DNA of 64,000 nucleotides from Adiantum capillus-veneris (taxonomy: Eukaryota; Streptophyta; Polypodiopsida; Polypodiales; Pteridaceae). The stretch is taken from assembly GCA_014529385.2 (NCBI GenBank), contig CM043962.1, positions 36,629,598-36,693,597 of the forward strand, in the 5' to 3' direction. The translations under genes and the position numbers were made by a program. This document shows positions 32,270-44,769 of the stretch, piece after piece (position 1 is the stretch's first letter; the number at the start of each line of letters is the position of its first letter). The notes below the pieces were generated by a model. The model had not been told where the DNA came from and ran no database searches. It worked only from the letters and a program-made list of their open reading frames with translations.

Positions 32270-32800
32270 TGTCTCATCTTAGTCCCGACACTATCCATGT
32301 CAACCTGTCCATCTAGCCGTACAGTATAGACCTTGGAGGCACTAAGATCGTATGCCCCCCAAGGTGTCCGAGGTGTGCCAAGAGGTGTGTCGAGAGGTGT
32401 GTCTGCGTAGGACGGGGGTCGTGAGCGAGGAGGGATCGAAGCATCTGTGGACCCTCCTCCACAGCAACCACCACCTCCACCTGACGATCGCCAAGATCGG
32501 CGAGTGCACCTGTGAAGCAGAGATGCTGACGTACCCGCCTCTGCCGTACCCCCAGGTTTCGAAGCGACTGTAAGGGGAGACCTCGTAGGCGTCGTACCCA
32601 TAGGCATTCCCCCCCATAGGAATACCCCCCATAGGCGTCGAACCCTCGGGTGTGAAGCTCGGAGGCATGGTACATGTACCTCTGGCTATCCAATACTGAG
32701 ACGCATGTGCCATCTGAGTGGGCGTCATCCGTATGACGAAGCCCATAAATGCATCCGCACTCATAGAACCGAGATCTGGCGACCGGTCTGCCATACTAAA
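32270..32800 (-). pseudogene. N-terminal part of the second CACTA gene
   Basis: The minus-strand frame starts MADRSPDLGSMSADAFMGF and is rich in Gly, Tyr and Pro (GGIPMGGNAYGYDAY). It then leads through SASKVYTVRLDGQVDMD into the TR-GAG insertion site. Frame changes occur between 32342 and 32607. I infer a TNPA-like accessory protein from its place in the element only. Confidence 0.5.
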
Positions 32801-32844
32801 GTCCTACACAAAGAAAGTAAAAGAAAGTGTCAGAACACCTTTGT

Positions 32845-35585
32845 TTAAATTAAGAAAGAGCTTAATGTTAAATCAACGTCTTCACACAAACACTTATAGG
32901 CCTCGACTAGTGAGGCATCATCGATAAGATCTTGCACCATATCATCGTCTATCTCTAACTGCACACATACCTCTACCCCAACTCGTTCTGGTGGATTGTC
33001 TTCATCCATTGCATCTTCATCTACAAGTGTCATATCTGCCTCGTCTGCATCATCCCTCATATATCTATCAGCTTCCTCTGCCATATCTTCGTCCATCTCA
33101 TCTAATATCAAAGTAGTATCTGCGTCGTCTGGCCGACTTTCCTCCAAGAGCTCTTGCCCTTCAAATACTTGTTTATTTCTTGGAGCAACATGAACCACAA
33201 ACCACCATTGTGGCTCTCGAGGGTCCGGTACAAAGACCACTTGCTCGCAATGTTCAGGGAGCGCAAACGTGTTGCTCGCATCTGTCCAAACTTTTGTAGA
33301 ATCTATCTGCACGAGCTTGTTTCCATCTCTGCGTACCGTTGCATTGCGACCAGAAGTAATAACCTGGAACCACTTCACATCCAGCAAAAACATCTCGAAC
33401 CGTCTGAAGCTGACTTTCAAGATATTTGACACCAGACCAAAGTAATCTAGGTTGCTAGTGCTCTCGTTCATGTCTCTGGCATTGGCCCTGCTCTTTTGCA
33501 TGATACTACCCCACTGTCAAACGTGTTTCTTCTGCTGTCAATTTGTTGTGTTTTGAAATGCTTTCCATGCGACCATAGTGCCATGTATGTATGATACCTC
33601 CAGTCACATCCAATAACCAGCTCTTCCTCTTCTAGAGATATGGGTTCTCCGATATATCGATCTACTCTCACTGTCTTGTCCAACCATGCCATTGTAGGGA
33701 ATTCAGGTAGAGGAGCGAAATGGTCTGGCAAGAATAAGCCTCTAATCGTTCGGCTTCGCCTGAAATCGTGTCGCTCCTTATTGCGTCTCTCTTTCTCTTC
33801 TTCGTACCTTTCAAGCCATTTTTGCATTGGCTCTGAATTTAGTATACAGAACTTCATGATCTTTTCTCGCATGGCGTCGTCCATTTTCTTCGGCACCCCT
33901 TGCCTTTGCGGCTCCTCTCCCACCAATCTTGCATCCTCCTCATCGCTCCATAGTCGAGGCATATCTGGGTCAAAAACGGATAGAAATTCGGTCTTCAAGA
34001 CAAGAGACTCTTGCACTAGCGTTTTTTGGCGAACAAAACCCTTAAGTGTTTTCATGAACCGCTCTAGAAAGAACATCCAACGATTGTGGACTGTACCTGC
34101 CACTGCAACCTCATCTACTACATGGACGAGCAAGTGCATTAACGTATGGAGAATGGAAAAATGCTTCATTCCTAGAACAGCTTGCCCCTCATGTTGCTCC
34201 CATCGGCGACGCCACTCTTGTACATGCATATGACGACATTCGACGCGACCAAGCTGACCTTTACGCAAGTGATGACCATCTAGAAGATAACAATGGTGGC
34301 CTTAAAAAATTGTCTTTCAAAGCGAGGTAGAATAGCGCACATCCAAAGATGGCCCGCAAATTGGACATGCATTGTATCCCGAAGTTGTAAGCCCTGCATA
34401 TATTAAAGCATGATTCAGTACTACACAAAGTGCTTGCGAATAGCGAGAATTTTGTAAATCATCCACCATTACCAGAAGCTTCACCGTAGCCTGGCCAATC
34501 ATGCATAGTCCACATAAGAAGTCCATGGATCCTTGCATGATGTTGTCCTGCTGGTTCAACCGCATCTGCTATGTCAATCCCATGCCATAACTCCTGGAGC
34601 TCGTCAACTAGTGGTGCGAGATAAACATCTATGTTTTTTGCCTTGAACTTACCAGGCACAATCAAGCCTAATATCAAATGACCCTTATTGATGGCAAGCC
34701 ACGGGGGGAGGTTGTAATTGACAAGGCACACAGGCCAAGTGCTCCATGACGAGCTTCTCAAGCCAAATGGATTGACTCCATCCATTGCTATGCCCAAACG
34801 CAAATTGCGTGGTTCACTCTTAAAATGTAGCCAGGTATCTTCAATGTGCATCCAAGCCTTTGAATCAGCGGACACCCTAAATGTTGCATTAGTGGATCCA
34901 TTCGTAGAATTCCATCGCATTAACTTTGCAATGGAACCACAACGAAACATGCTTTTTATCCTTGGAATAATAGGGAAATGCCGCAACACTTTAGCCCGCA
35001 CTGACTCGCCAACCGCATCTTGTTTGTAGCGCATTGCTCTGCACTTAGGACACGACAAACAATCTGCGAATTCATTGCAAAAAAGAATGCAATCATTTGA
35101 ACATGCATTAATCTTGTTGTAGTCCAAGCCAACTGAGGTCAATAGTCGCTTTGCGTCTGGCCTAGAGGGGGGAATTTCATTGCCAGTCAGGAGTAGTTGC
35201 TCCCGCAACAACCTGTTTCAGCCACATTAAATTAAAACCTCCCCAAGCACGTCATCGTTGCAATCGGAAAATCTCTTTTGTAAGTTACGTACCTAAACAA
35301 AGCAGTGACGCTTGCATCTGACCACCCGTACATTGACTGCAGATTCAAAAATGACAGACAAGTACGAAGCACATATATTTTGGCGCCTTCATAGATTGGT
35401 TGACGTGCCAACTTTCTCAACATGTCTTCAGGAGATAGGCGCACGTCTTCTGGTGCTTCTTCGTTAGCGTTCTCCTCGCTTGTCTGGAAGAAGGCATCCA
35501 ACATCTTCTCCATGCCGTCATCTTGTGTCTGTAAGCCCTCCTCTGCTTCCATCCTTGGCTCTGGATTGGTCGGACCTTCACGCAT
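32845..35585 (-). pseudogene. TNP2-family CACTA transposase with DUF4218 and DUF4216 regions
   Basis: Exon 1 (35585-35293) is followed by an 80 bp GT-AG intron (35292-35213) that joins ALFR to LLREQLLL in frame. The core (35212-34459) has DYNKINACSNDCILF, CLSCPKCRAMRY, PIIPRIKSMFRC, EPRNLRLGIAMDGVNPFG and WPVCLVNYNLPPW. It continues with NIDVYLAPLVDELQELW and LMWTMHDWPGYG, all hallmarks of the TNP2 (Transposase_21) family that cuts and joins CACTA ends. After frame changes, 34268-33468 holds LHTLMHLLVHVVDEV and GTVHNRWMFFLERFMKTLKG (DUF4218). The next ORF, 33501-32845, holds VKWFQVITSG and FALPEHCEQVVFVPDP (DUF4216). Frame breaks near 34460 and 34300 make this copy defective. Confidence 0.92.
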
Positions 35586-35589
35586 ACTC

Positions 35590-35623
<34 letters not shown>

Positions 35624-36069
35624 GAACTCTCCGTACTTGTGCACATGCTCATTACATATCCTATGCTTGCGCAGGATTTGATACTTGCAGAGCGTGCACG
35701 AGCATGCAATCTTTTTCTCCATGCTAGTTGATGACGTTGCCATCTATAATGATTATGAATGTTCTCTCAATATATATACTCCTCACAATATAAACTACCT
35801 CACATTCTCTAACCTTGCCCGATCTCTGCACACCTCGGTCCAGAGGTGTACGGAGATTAGGACCACCGGGTCAAAATCTCGTCTTTATTGGTCAAATCCT
35901 ATATGGGTTAACACATACGTGCACACCCAAGTATACATGACAATGCATGTAGCGGGCAAAACCCCTTTGCCTCTTTTAGTTCCATAGTTTCTTCTGGAGG
36001 GAGAGATAGAGATAGAGAGAGTTTCTGTCTTTTTCACACAATTGGTCAGCCAAGCTAACTCTTTCACCA

Positions 36070-36073
<4 letters not shown>

Positions 36074-36138
<65 letters not shown>

Positions 36139-36167
36139 TTTCCTATCTCTTTCTCTCTCTATATATA

Positions 36168-36203
<36 letters not shown>

Positions 36204-36315
36204 ATTTCCTACACACACATCTCTCTCTCTCTCTTTAATTTCCTACACACACACATTTCTCTCTCTCTCTCGCTCTCTCTCTCTCTCTTTAATTTCCTAC
36301 ACACACACACACATT

Positions 36316-36362
<47 letters not shown>

Positions 36363-36400
36363 CACATACACACACAACAATGTAGCTTGAGAGAGAGAGA
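36074..36400. repeat. (CT)n block with interspersed TAATTTCCTACACACACA units
   Basis: Long CT runs alternate with three or four copies of TTTAATTTCCTACACACACA, then switch to a GA run at 36389-36415. It lies between the TNP2 start and the right CACTA end. Confidence 0.92.
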
Positions 36401-36728
36401 GAGAGAGAGAGAGAGCGGGAGATGGGGAAGAGAGGGAGGGGGGAGAGAGAACAATACCTTCACTACAGGTTTCCAAGAAGGGGCTAGATCTGTGCGCACG
36501 CTTGCAGGTGAAAATGACCGTCTGCGCACGGATTTGGTTTTTTTCCCAATTTTTTTTCCGTCGATATATGCCTTGGTATACGCGTGGAAATATGTGCCTT
36601 TCGACAAACATTGCCATGCGTATTGCCACGTACGTATCGACACGTATATCGACGCAGGGTATGCCCATCGAAATGCACGTGGAAAGGTATGGCACGTCGA
36701 AATGTTTCACATCGAAAAGCGTGTAGAG

Positions 36729-36738
36729 TGTTGTAGTG
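36729..36738 (-). repeat. right terminal inverted repeat of the CACTA element
   Basis: TGTTGTAGTG is the inverse of the left end. ATA (36739-36741), the second TSD copy, follows. Then the chromovirus reading frame resumes. Confidence 0.93.
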
Positions 36739-36741
36739 ATA

Positions 36742-37136
36742 ACCTAAACCTTGTCAATGCTTACAATGCTTCCCAAGAGTAAACAAATGTACAAATGTTA
36801 AAAATGAACAAAATTTTTGTCTTATAAGACTCTCTTTTTCTTTATTGTGCACAAAAATGAAGTAGTGTGCATGCTTAAATCAAGTTTGCGGAGACGACGT
36901 CTCCCGAACACTAAGTAGAGCTTGTCACTCTACTATGGAAGATGATAGGACTAATGTGCAGACATGCTTGCGGCAGCCTTAGGCTCTCAAGCGTCAAATG
37001 GACTAGTCATCCATTGTGGAACGATGTCATAGGGTAACATAGGGATCCTCTACCCGCTAGGAAAAAGGACTAATGAATATGCTTTAGCCTCTCTACCCCA
37101 TAGTCCAGGATGACTATGATTTCAAGAGAGACGTAA
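36742..37136 (+). other. 3' end of chromovirus A internal region with polypurine tract
   Basis: The last codons (NLVNAYNASQE, stop TAA at about 36780) are followed by a 350 bp untranslated region. The same region, reverse-complemented, follows the pol end of chromovirus B (53915-54268). TTTCAAGAGAGACG just before 37137 is the polypurine tract. Confidence 0.85.
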
Positions 37137-38720
37137 CGTCATAATAATCAATATCTAATTCTCCTGAATGATTTTCTCATGTTAAACTGATCATTTAATA
37201 TGGGGAAGTGCCAGGGGAGAAAAAGCTAGAATATTGGTTAAGCTAGCAGACCAGCCACAATAGGGATCCAAAGGAGGGAAAATAGGGATCCAAAGGGGGG
37301 GGCATCTGCAAAAGAGAAATGTGAAACAATGGGCTTAAAAGACCTTAAGGTTCAGCCCATTAAGACTTCCAAAATGCTAAGGTTCCAAAATTCAAAGGTT
37401 GTGTCCAAAGGCCAAACACTAGGGAAATTGGATGCTTAGTGTGTGTCAAAAAAGTCTTTATCAATCCTTACATAGGAGGGGGCGAGCCTTGCAAGTAGGG
37501 GATGAGAGAGAAACTCACACACACACACACACAAGCTCCCTTTACACAAAGGGAATGAGGGACACATGTCAGCTCCCTAGCCCAGATGCCCACAAGGTGC
37601 ACCCAAATCCTATTGGATGGCCTTGGAGGTGGACCAATGACAATTAGGCTAGAGTAAATCTAGTTTAATTAATTTAAAAACACTTAATAAAAGAATCAAT
37701 AAGAATTAAGCTCTCTAGAAGACTATTGGACAGTCTCCCAAGGGGTCCAATGAGCATTCAGCAGCCCAATGCCTTGCCTGATTCCTATTGTCCAGGAGGC
37801 AAAGGGGTACAATGAGAGTTTAGTTGCATTTATTAATTACCTAAAGCTCTCACAAAAGGGGAAAGGGAGACACATGTCAGAAGGCTATCACTTACGCTGC
37901 TTTATTACCATTGGCTAAGCCTGGGGAGGTCCAATAGGATGCTAGCAAGAGCAAATAGCAAGGGGGGTCAACCAAGAGAGAGAGGGGGGGGGGCTGATTT
38001 TTCAAAGGCATTATCACCTACACACTCACACTAGCTCATGTGTGAAGTAAAGAAGACTCTCTCTCCATCTCAATCTTAAATGGAAAGCTTACCACCTACT
38101 CCAAGCTTGTGAGAAGGGAGGCCTACACCAACAACTCTTGGCTTTGTGATGAAAATCCAACCAAGAGCCAAGATTCAATGCATGCTCATCTCCTCTACCA
38201 TGCTAATTAATAAGCTAAGCTATGCTATTATGAGTGATTATGTGAGGAAATGTACATCTTTCTCGTAAGAATACTCTTTCTTCCTCTCAATCTACTCTCC
38301 TACCCCACCATCTTCAAAGGTGTGTGAGGTCTTGAATCTGAGACCGTGAGGGAATTGATGTTGTGTTTGATAAGTGTTTTGCATAGTGCATGAAGTTTCC
38401 ATCTTCATTGCACTAGCTAGTATTGAAGGAACACAAGAAATTGTATTGTAAAATGTCTCTCTTGATGGGAGAAACCATAATACAAAGCCTTTTGGAGGGG
38501 GACAGGCTCCATGCAAATCCAGTCCTCAACTGTTGTCAATTGCTTAATTTCTCTCTCTTTTGAAGTATTGTTCATGCTATCTAACTAGGTGTTATGCTTT
38601 TTGTTGCGCTCTCCACCCAAGCACTCTTGTTAATCTCATTAGGAATCTATTCTAATGAAATGCTCACTATGTTCATGCTATTTTCCACTACACACAAGTT
38701 CCTAGGCCATTAGATGTTAC

Positions 38721-38721
<1 letters not shown>
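37137..38721 (+). repeat. 3' LTR of chromovirus A (about 1585 bp)
   Basis: It matches 19786-21385 nearly end to end and ends GATGTTACA. Confidence 0.92.

Positions 38722-38723
<2 letters not shown>

Positions 38724-38762
<39 letters not shown>
38724..38762. repeat. (GA)n microsatellite directly after the chromovirus A 3' LTR
   Basis: A pure GA tract begins three bases after the LTR end. Confidence 0.95.
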
Positions 38763-38764
<2 letters not shown>

Positions 38765-38807
38765 TGGGTAGATTATCCCTTCTTTTGGGAATCCGCTCGT
38801 CCGATTC

Positions 38808-40296
38808 TTAAAAAGCGCTCGCCAAAACTTTCTCGCCCAAAAATTGCGTCCGTGGTGGCCCAAAGTTCATATGTGTGGCCATAAGCATAGCAGACGTTGG
38901 ATGTGACATGCTAATGCTAGCCGGTATGGTCCGATTGAAATAAGAGCTTGGGTGTTGTGGTTGTGGAGCATAAGTTTTTGAGACAATGGGAGGGGTAGGA
39001 GCTATATGAGTACAAGAACCCATAGGTGTATACGATTGGTACACACTTGTAGGTACTATTGTAGGCATTGAGCTACCATGTAGTGGTGCTTTACTAACAA
39101 AAGAGGTCCATGGAGTGTTTCTTGGTATGCCCACTACTAGTGTACGTATGGTAGCCATGGTGTCATCAAGGGAAAGATGAGCTAGACTTGGAAAGTTAAA
39201 GCTATTACTTGTGGGCTCAGATTGCACTGAGACCCCTGGCGAAACAACATTAGAGGATCCATCGGACTTACCAAGGGAGTTTCCATTTGCGATAAGGTTG
39301 GTTGTTTAGCCTTCCCTTTATCCAAGAATCTCATGAGACCCGGTGAAGGCATGTGGATCCCCTTGTTCCATCTCTCTAGCTCAATAATCCTATGGATGAC
39401 CTCATAAACTCTTTGTTGTTGATCCTTTACATTAGTAGCACCTGTTGTGGATTGTAGGACATCTAACCAACCCACATGATAGGTGTGACCTGTGTATAGG
39501 TCGATTAGAGTTTCCGTTTGTAGTTTGTACTCCCAGTTCTCATTTAGGAACGCTCCATCTAGGATTGAGGTTCTAGGGGTGTCCTTTCAACTTGATGCAA
39601 TGTGGCACTATATGGGTTGACCCTTAGTGGTTGCTAATTCAGGAGCACTCGATTGCTCTCTTAGCAGGGATATTGACATAGGGGCTTTTGCTTTTAACTC
39701 TCTCCTTTGCTCTGCCTTACGTAAGCTCTCGATTTCCTTTTCCCTAGCAGCAATGATATACCACTCAACCTCTTGCACTTTGGCAAGGCTTCTACCATCA
39801 GGTAACATAACCTCGGAGGGAAATAGCTCTGAAGAGTCAGGGGGTGCAGTGAATGGAGTATTCACGTGCACACTCTCCAGGAGCATGGGGTCTATGTTAG
39901 TCATGAATGGCGAATTTACTTCCCCACCCCCCTCATTTACATCGTTACCTCCATGTTCGGAGCAAGTGGCTCTACTAAAGGTTTCCTTCAAGCGGCTAAG
40001 CATGCTCCGCCCGACCGTGGATCAATGGCATGCATGTCTTGGCTTGAGCTATCAGGATTAGGCATCGGGTAACCCTCCATGATGTTGTACTCAGAGAAAG
40101 AGTCAATATGTGGGTCCTGAGTGGTACTACCTTGGGTTCCCACTGAGGGCCTAGAGCCTAACGTAGAGGAATAATGAGTGTCCACGTAAATGGAGACGCT
40201 CTCGATGTGCTTGTCCTCTAGCCCACGACCAAAGCGTAGGTGCATGTGACCTCGACACTCTAGAGGTGTTAGTGAGTGCCCGTGAAGGCTGCTCAC
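38808..40296 (-). pseudogene. gag-like N-terminal polyprotein of element D
   Basis: Minus-strand pieces 40296-39988, 40003-39608, 39475-39182 and 39227-38808 follow one another in shifting frames. They include YIIAAREKEIESLRKAEQRR (a likely coiled coil), HVGWLDVLQSTTGATN, VYEVIHRIIELERWNKGIHM and a proline-rich SYTPMGSCTHIAPTPPI stretch. No capsid or zinc knuckle motif is present, so the call rests mainly on the place just downstream of an LTR and primer-binding site. Confidence 0.5.
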
Positions 40297-40299
40297 CTA

Positions 40300-41233
40300 G
40301 TTTTTTAAGTGTTTATAACCCAATGTTTTTTTGTATTTTTGGTCCCTTTTTTTAACCAAGCCACGGAATGTGGAATGTGATAGCTCAAAATGAGCATCTT
40401 GGCTAGGGGTACGTGCCGTGATTTACAGCCCCTGATTCGGTTACGTACAGCCCTCAGAATCCTAAAATTAGTCTTTTCCTAGGTGGGGAGAGGGTTAGAA
40501 TTAGTAAGTCCAAAGGGTGAGTGTGAAGGGGATGGTGGAGGACTTGAAGAACTTGTCCCACATGCCCTCCCTTCACTTGAGATCCTAGTCTTTATATATA
40601 AGGTAATGTGAGTAGTACATCACAAGACTGCGGATTGAGGCCTGGACCTGGGCTCGGGCTCGGGGCTCGAGGGAATGATCTCGATCCCTTTCTTTTAGGA
40701 TAAAGTTAATTAAATTTAATTTTTGAAATTCTTTTTGGTCTCAATATTCCCGAGCGTTTTTTTTTTTTCAACTTTCAAAAAAAGTTTTCCTGATGATAAT
40801 GTGGCCGCGTGGACGTCGACCTCCCACGCGCACACAGTAGCTCCTAGGAGCTCTGTCTAACCTCCTTGCAACTAATTAACAGTAATTAACTGTCTAACAC
40901 AGAATTGCACACTCACACACAGTCAGCTCTACTGCTCACTGTCTACACTCACTAATAGATCTACTAACACCTGCACAAATACAAATCTTGCAAAATTAAC
41001 AAAAACAAGTACAATGCAGCACTAACAGAGCTTACAACCACTAATAGAATCTGACAAAAACCTGCTAAAACTATGCATTACAGTTACTTAGCAGAATCTA
41101 GCAGAAACCTACTAATCTACCCATTGCAGTCACTCAACAGTTCTCACAGAACTCAACAAAAAGCAAAAAAACAGATGGAAGAAACGCTTTTAGAGAGGTA
41201 GCATTGAGTGCTCCTCAAGCTTAATGCAAGGTT
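40300..41233. other. leader region of element D, no gene seen
   Basis: It holds low-complexity AT-rich and CA-rich sequence, including imperfect repeats of CTAACAGAATC/CTAGCAGAAACC around 41030-41130. No ORF has recognisable content. Confidence 0.5.
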
Positions 41234-41252
41234 GTCCCCGACAATGGAGCCA
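41234..41252 (-). promoter_or_regulatory. primer-binding site of element D, tRNA-Asp-like
   Basis: The minus strand reads TGGCTCCATTGTCGGGGAC. The complement of the plant tRNA-Asp 3' end is TGGCGCCGTTGCCGGGGATC, which differs at four aligned positions. It lies five A/T bases from the inferred LTR end at 41257. Confidence 0.7.
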
Positions 41253-41256
41253 AAAA

Positions 41257-41483
41257 TGTACGCTTTGCCATACGTATTGAAGGCTAGGAACTTGCTTGTG
41301 CATTGTGTGCGAGCCTCGGAAGGCTGCAAACACACAGCCAGAGAGTCCCAGCAAGCTCAAAGAACTATGGTGTGTCACTCACCTCTCAATGCTTCCGTCG
41401 TGAAGGATCATGTGCTGTGAAGAAGAAGGAGCTGCCACTGATGCCGCGCTCTACCACCTCATCGTCGTCGATGTTGTTGCAAT

Positions 41484-41567
<84 letters not shown>

Positions 41568-41860
41568 GCATACATACACACATGTACACGAAGAAGAAAG
41601 AGACAGAGATGGAGCAAGAGCACTTCTTAGCTTACACCTCAGAGAATGAGGACTTTTATGTCAAATGGACCTGTTATAAGAGTTTGGTCCATTCACACAT
41701 GGACGCCCACAGTGGCCGGTCGTTGCAAAACTACTGTGAAAATAAGATAAGTGGTGCGCCTCTCATCGACGATCACCTACACACCTATTGGACCAACAAG
41801 CCCGATCAAATAAATAATATACGTCTGTCGAAGGTGATAGGGTGTCCGTGAGGGTTAACA
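41257..41860 (-). repeat. probable 5' LTR of element D, containing a (CT)n tract
   Basis: On the plus strand it starts TGTACGC next to the primer-binding site and could end at GGGTTAACA (41860), giving TGT...ACA ends. Because no second LTR or TSD is visible, the far limit is tentative. A CT tract lies at 41484-41566. Confidence 0.5.
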
Positions 41861-42061
41861 GTAGGTGTGTGCACTAACGTGGAAAACAACCATGTTGTGC
41901 TCAAGATTCACTCGATAGCAGCCGGCTACCTTCCTTCTCCTCCTTGCTGGCTAGCTGGCCGCACCAGCTCGATGTGCTAGGGCTATCGGACACTTGCTTT
42001 TCTTCCCTCCCCTTGCCTCCAACAACTGCCTTTCCTCCCCTCTCCTCCTTGGGTGCGAGCT

Positions 42062-42063
<2 letters not shown>

Positions 42064-42110
<47 letters not shown>
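42064..42110. repeat. (CT)n microsatellite
   Basis: This is a pure CT tract. The flanking stretch 41861-42268 has no recognised gene. Confidence 0.95.
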
Positions 42111-42113
<3 letters not shown>

Positions 42114-42268
42114 CCCTCGCCCCCCTTTCCTTCTATTGAACCAGACAGAAGAATCAAGAAATGAAGCAGGACACAGAATGAAGTGGTGCAGATGATGCAA
42201 GACAAGAAGAGCGAGGTAAAAGAGAGCCAGAGAAATTTGCGCCGACTGCCGATCTACAATAACTTCTA

Positions 42269-42602
42269 GGAAAAATTACCCAATTACTCCTCTAATTTGT
42301 GAAAAATCCCAAAACACCCCTCGATTTACCAAAATTTCCAAACTTAGCTTTTCATAAGAAGACTAATTGTCTATCAACACAAGATACTAAAACTAGAATT
42401 TGAGTTGGTTATGTAGGTTTTAAGAATACACTACCTACTCCATTAATTTTAGACAAATTACGTGCTACGTCCTCAAAAATGGATTTCAATTGTCATAAAG
42501 GAATAGCTACAAGGGTATTTTAGGAATTTTTTAAATTTGAGGGGGTATTTTGGGAAGTTCCACCAATTAGACTCTAGAGAGGGTATTTTGGTAATTTTTC
42601 TT
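42269..42602. mobile_element. candidate MITE with imperfect terminal inverted repeats
   Basis: The left end GGAAAAATTACCCAATTACT and the reverse complement of the right end (GAAAAATTACCAAAATACCC) align, and the similarity continues inward for about 60 bases (CTCT, TCTAATT, CCCAAAA, ACCCCTC). The total length of about 330 bp, AT-rich content and lack of coding fit a MITE. No clear TSD was found, so the family is unknown. Confidence 0.55.
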
Positions 42603-43095
42603 AACTTTTAATAAGAGAGAAATATCTACATGGCACTTCTGCCCGCGGAAAGAGGTTTTCTTTTGTCTAAGCTTATAATCCAAACGTTTCCGTTTTCCCT
42701 TTGCAAAGCGAGGTATCTTGTGAAATACCAATAAATGAAAACATTGGGACCACCTTGGGTCTACTTTGAGATAACCCATTTAATTAGTTAAGAAGATTCC
42801 CCCCGCCCCCCATGCTCCGCCTGCTGCCTGCTCCATGCTCCGCCTCCCATCGTGTGACAGTCCAACCCTCCTCCTCGCCCACTTGCTCAATTCACCCCCC
42901 TCTCCTGCTCGCTCATCCTCATAACTCTTGCGACCAACAAGCTACAGTTGGACAACTTTTCGTGTGAAAAGTCGAAGGGCAACCTGCCTCGCATACTGCC
43001 ATTTCCCCATTGCGACCCTCCACCCCCTCTCTCGCTCCCGCTCTGCCAACCACCACGAAGCTTTGCTAGCCTTTCTTGGCACCTGGACAAGCCAC

Positions 43096-43139
<44 letters not shown>

Positions 43140-43810
43140 ATTGCCAGCTCTCCTGCCGCATCATTGCTCCCACCTACAATCAGAGTTGTCATTATGTCTT
43201 GTGCTCAACCTTGGTGCCTTCCTCTCTCTGTCGGCCATCTCTCTCCCCATTGCTGCGAGTACAAAGACAGACAAGCGCTTCTGTTTCCTTCCCTTTAGCA
43301 TCACCCCTTCACTCGGCAAAAGGCATGCAAGCCCCTACCCCCGGCTGATCCTCTACGTGTGCCGTCCTGCCCTCCCTTCACTCTTATCAGCACCATACCC
43401 CCTCCACTTTAAAGCCATGGCAGGTCCTCCCTCGGCCAACAGAGCAGCAATTGAGGCATACACTGCCACTACCTTCATCACACTCTCCATTTTAGCGATC
43501 TGCATGGACAACTGAGAAGCGACCAGGGCACACAGAACCAACACACACACACACATACACATCGTCTTCGTCGTAGCTTGCACAGTGAACCAGAAACATG
43601 TCTAGCCAGATCATAATTTGCACGAACTCCGCAGCTGAGGGACCAAGAAATCCTTCTCTGCATGCCTTGTGGCAGAGAGTGCCTTGCTTTCCCCATTGCT
43701 CCCACAGATAACACCTCTATTTTCGCATCTCTCCTTTGCAGGCCGTCTCCCGACTGCATTAGCTCCACCATTTGTCCCGTAGACACAGAACCACGAACAA
43801 CGCAAAAAGG

Positions 43811-43847
<37 letters not shown>

Positions 43848-44290
43848 GTTTATAGCTGTCAATAAAAATCTCGTACTCTCTTCCGTTCTCTACTCCACTT
43901 GGAAAGATGATAGTGAGAGACTTTTCTTTCTTTTCAAAAAGCGTATCTCCTTAGATACCTTCTATTAAACCCCCAGAACAAAAATTGGCCGGGCCTACTG
44001 AGGTTGCATTTGGAAATGCAAGTATTTATTATGGAGTGGTGAGAGGCTTCAAGAATAAAACACAAGATCCTTTATTGTTTTGTTGACTCCATGGGAAACA
44101 GAAGATAATAATTTTGTGTACATATCCACTAGTTTAAGCATAAAGAGAGAGCGCCTAGACTCACCACACGGTGAGAGTTCAGATGCTTTATTATATAAAA
44201 ACAAACAAAGTAAAGTATCTTTTTTTTTTAGCAGAATTCACAATAGTGAGTTAAATTATATTATCAATCAAAAAATTACATGATATCCAG
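42603..44290. other. intergenic stretch, no recognised gene
   Basis: It includes a C-rich part (42800-43080), a (GA)n tract at 43102-43134, a short CA tract near 43540 and a (CT)n tract at 43818-43845. ORFs on both strands (for example 42928-43515, plus) are repeat-influenced and show no domain. Confidence 0.5.
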
Positions 44291-44684
44291 CTCTACTCAT
44301 CATCCGAGCCAGGGCATCATAGAGACATAAGGAACTCAAAAAGGAGACATAAAGAGATCAGATACATCGGCTAGCAAGGGGAGCCACCCCGCAACAGACA
44401 AATAGCCGCCACAAGGAGATAAACCCAAAATCTAGTTGAACTGGGAGCCACCCTCTAAACCACCATCCTGACAGGTTGCCATAGGAGATCTGCCCTCTGC
44501 CACCGAGCACAGCTCCACCCACGCAGAGTGGTAGCAGAACACAACAGAAACCACAAAGCGTGTCGCAAGGGGAGGAGCCCACCCGCTCCATCACCGGCCA
44601 CTTAGGAGCCTCCACCAAAAAGAGCAAACAATCCATCGCACTACCGAACAAGGTTGGCACTAACTTGCCAACGGTGGAACTGCC

Positions 44685-44734
<50 letters not shown>
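44291..44734. other. unclassified sequence ending in the (GA)n/(TC)n tail of the LINE
   Basis: 44291-44688 has no recognised content. 44689-44733 is a GA tract which, on the minus strand, is the (TC)n tail that follows AATAAAATC at the 3' end of the LINE. Confidence 0.6.
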
Positions 44735-44737
<3 letters not shown>

Positions 44738-44769
44738 TTTTATTATCGTCCTCGGAGGTCAAATATGAC

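Larger units (their letters stand above)
38763..41860 (-). mobile_element. LTR retrotransposon D, 5' end only
   Basis: On the minus strand it has a probable 5' LTR (41860-41257, TG/CA ends, right limit tentative) and, five bases further, a primer-binding site. A leader of about 930 bp and gag-like coding pieces follow (40296-38808). The element stops at the GA tract next to chromovirus A, with no pol. The sequence type (long Ty3-like gag, tRNA-Asp-type primer) suggests Ty3/gypsy, but no pol domain is left to prove it. Confidence 0.65.

Noticed and set aside
42928-43515. 195-residue plus-strand ORF
   Set aside because: It overlaps a GA tract and C-rich sequence, and overlapping frames are equally open; no domain.
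44358-44762. 134-residue minus-strand ORF with hydrophobic stretches
   Set aside because: It starts in the TC tail of the LINE and shows no conserved motif.
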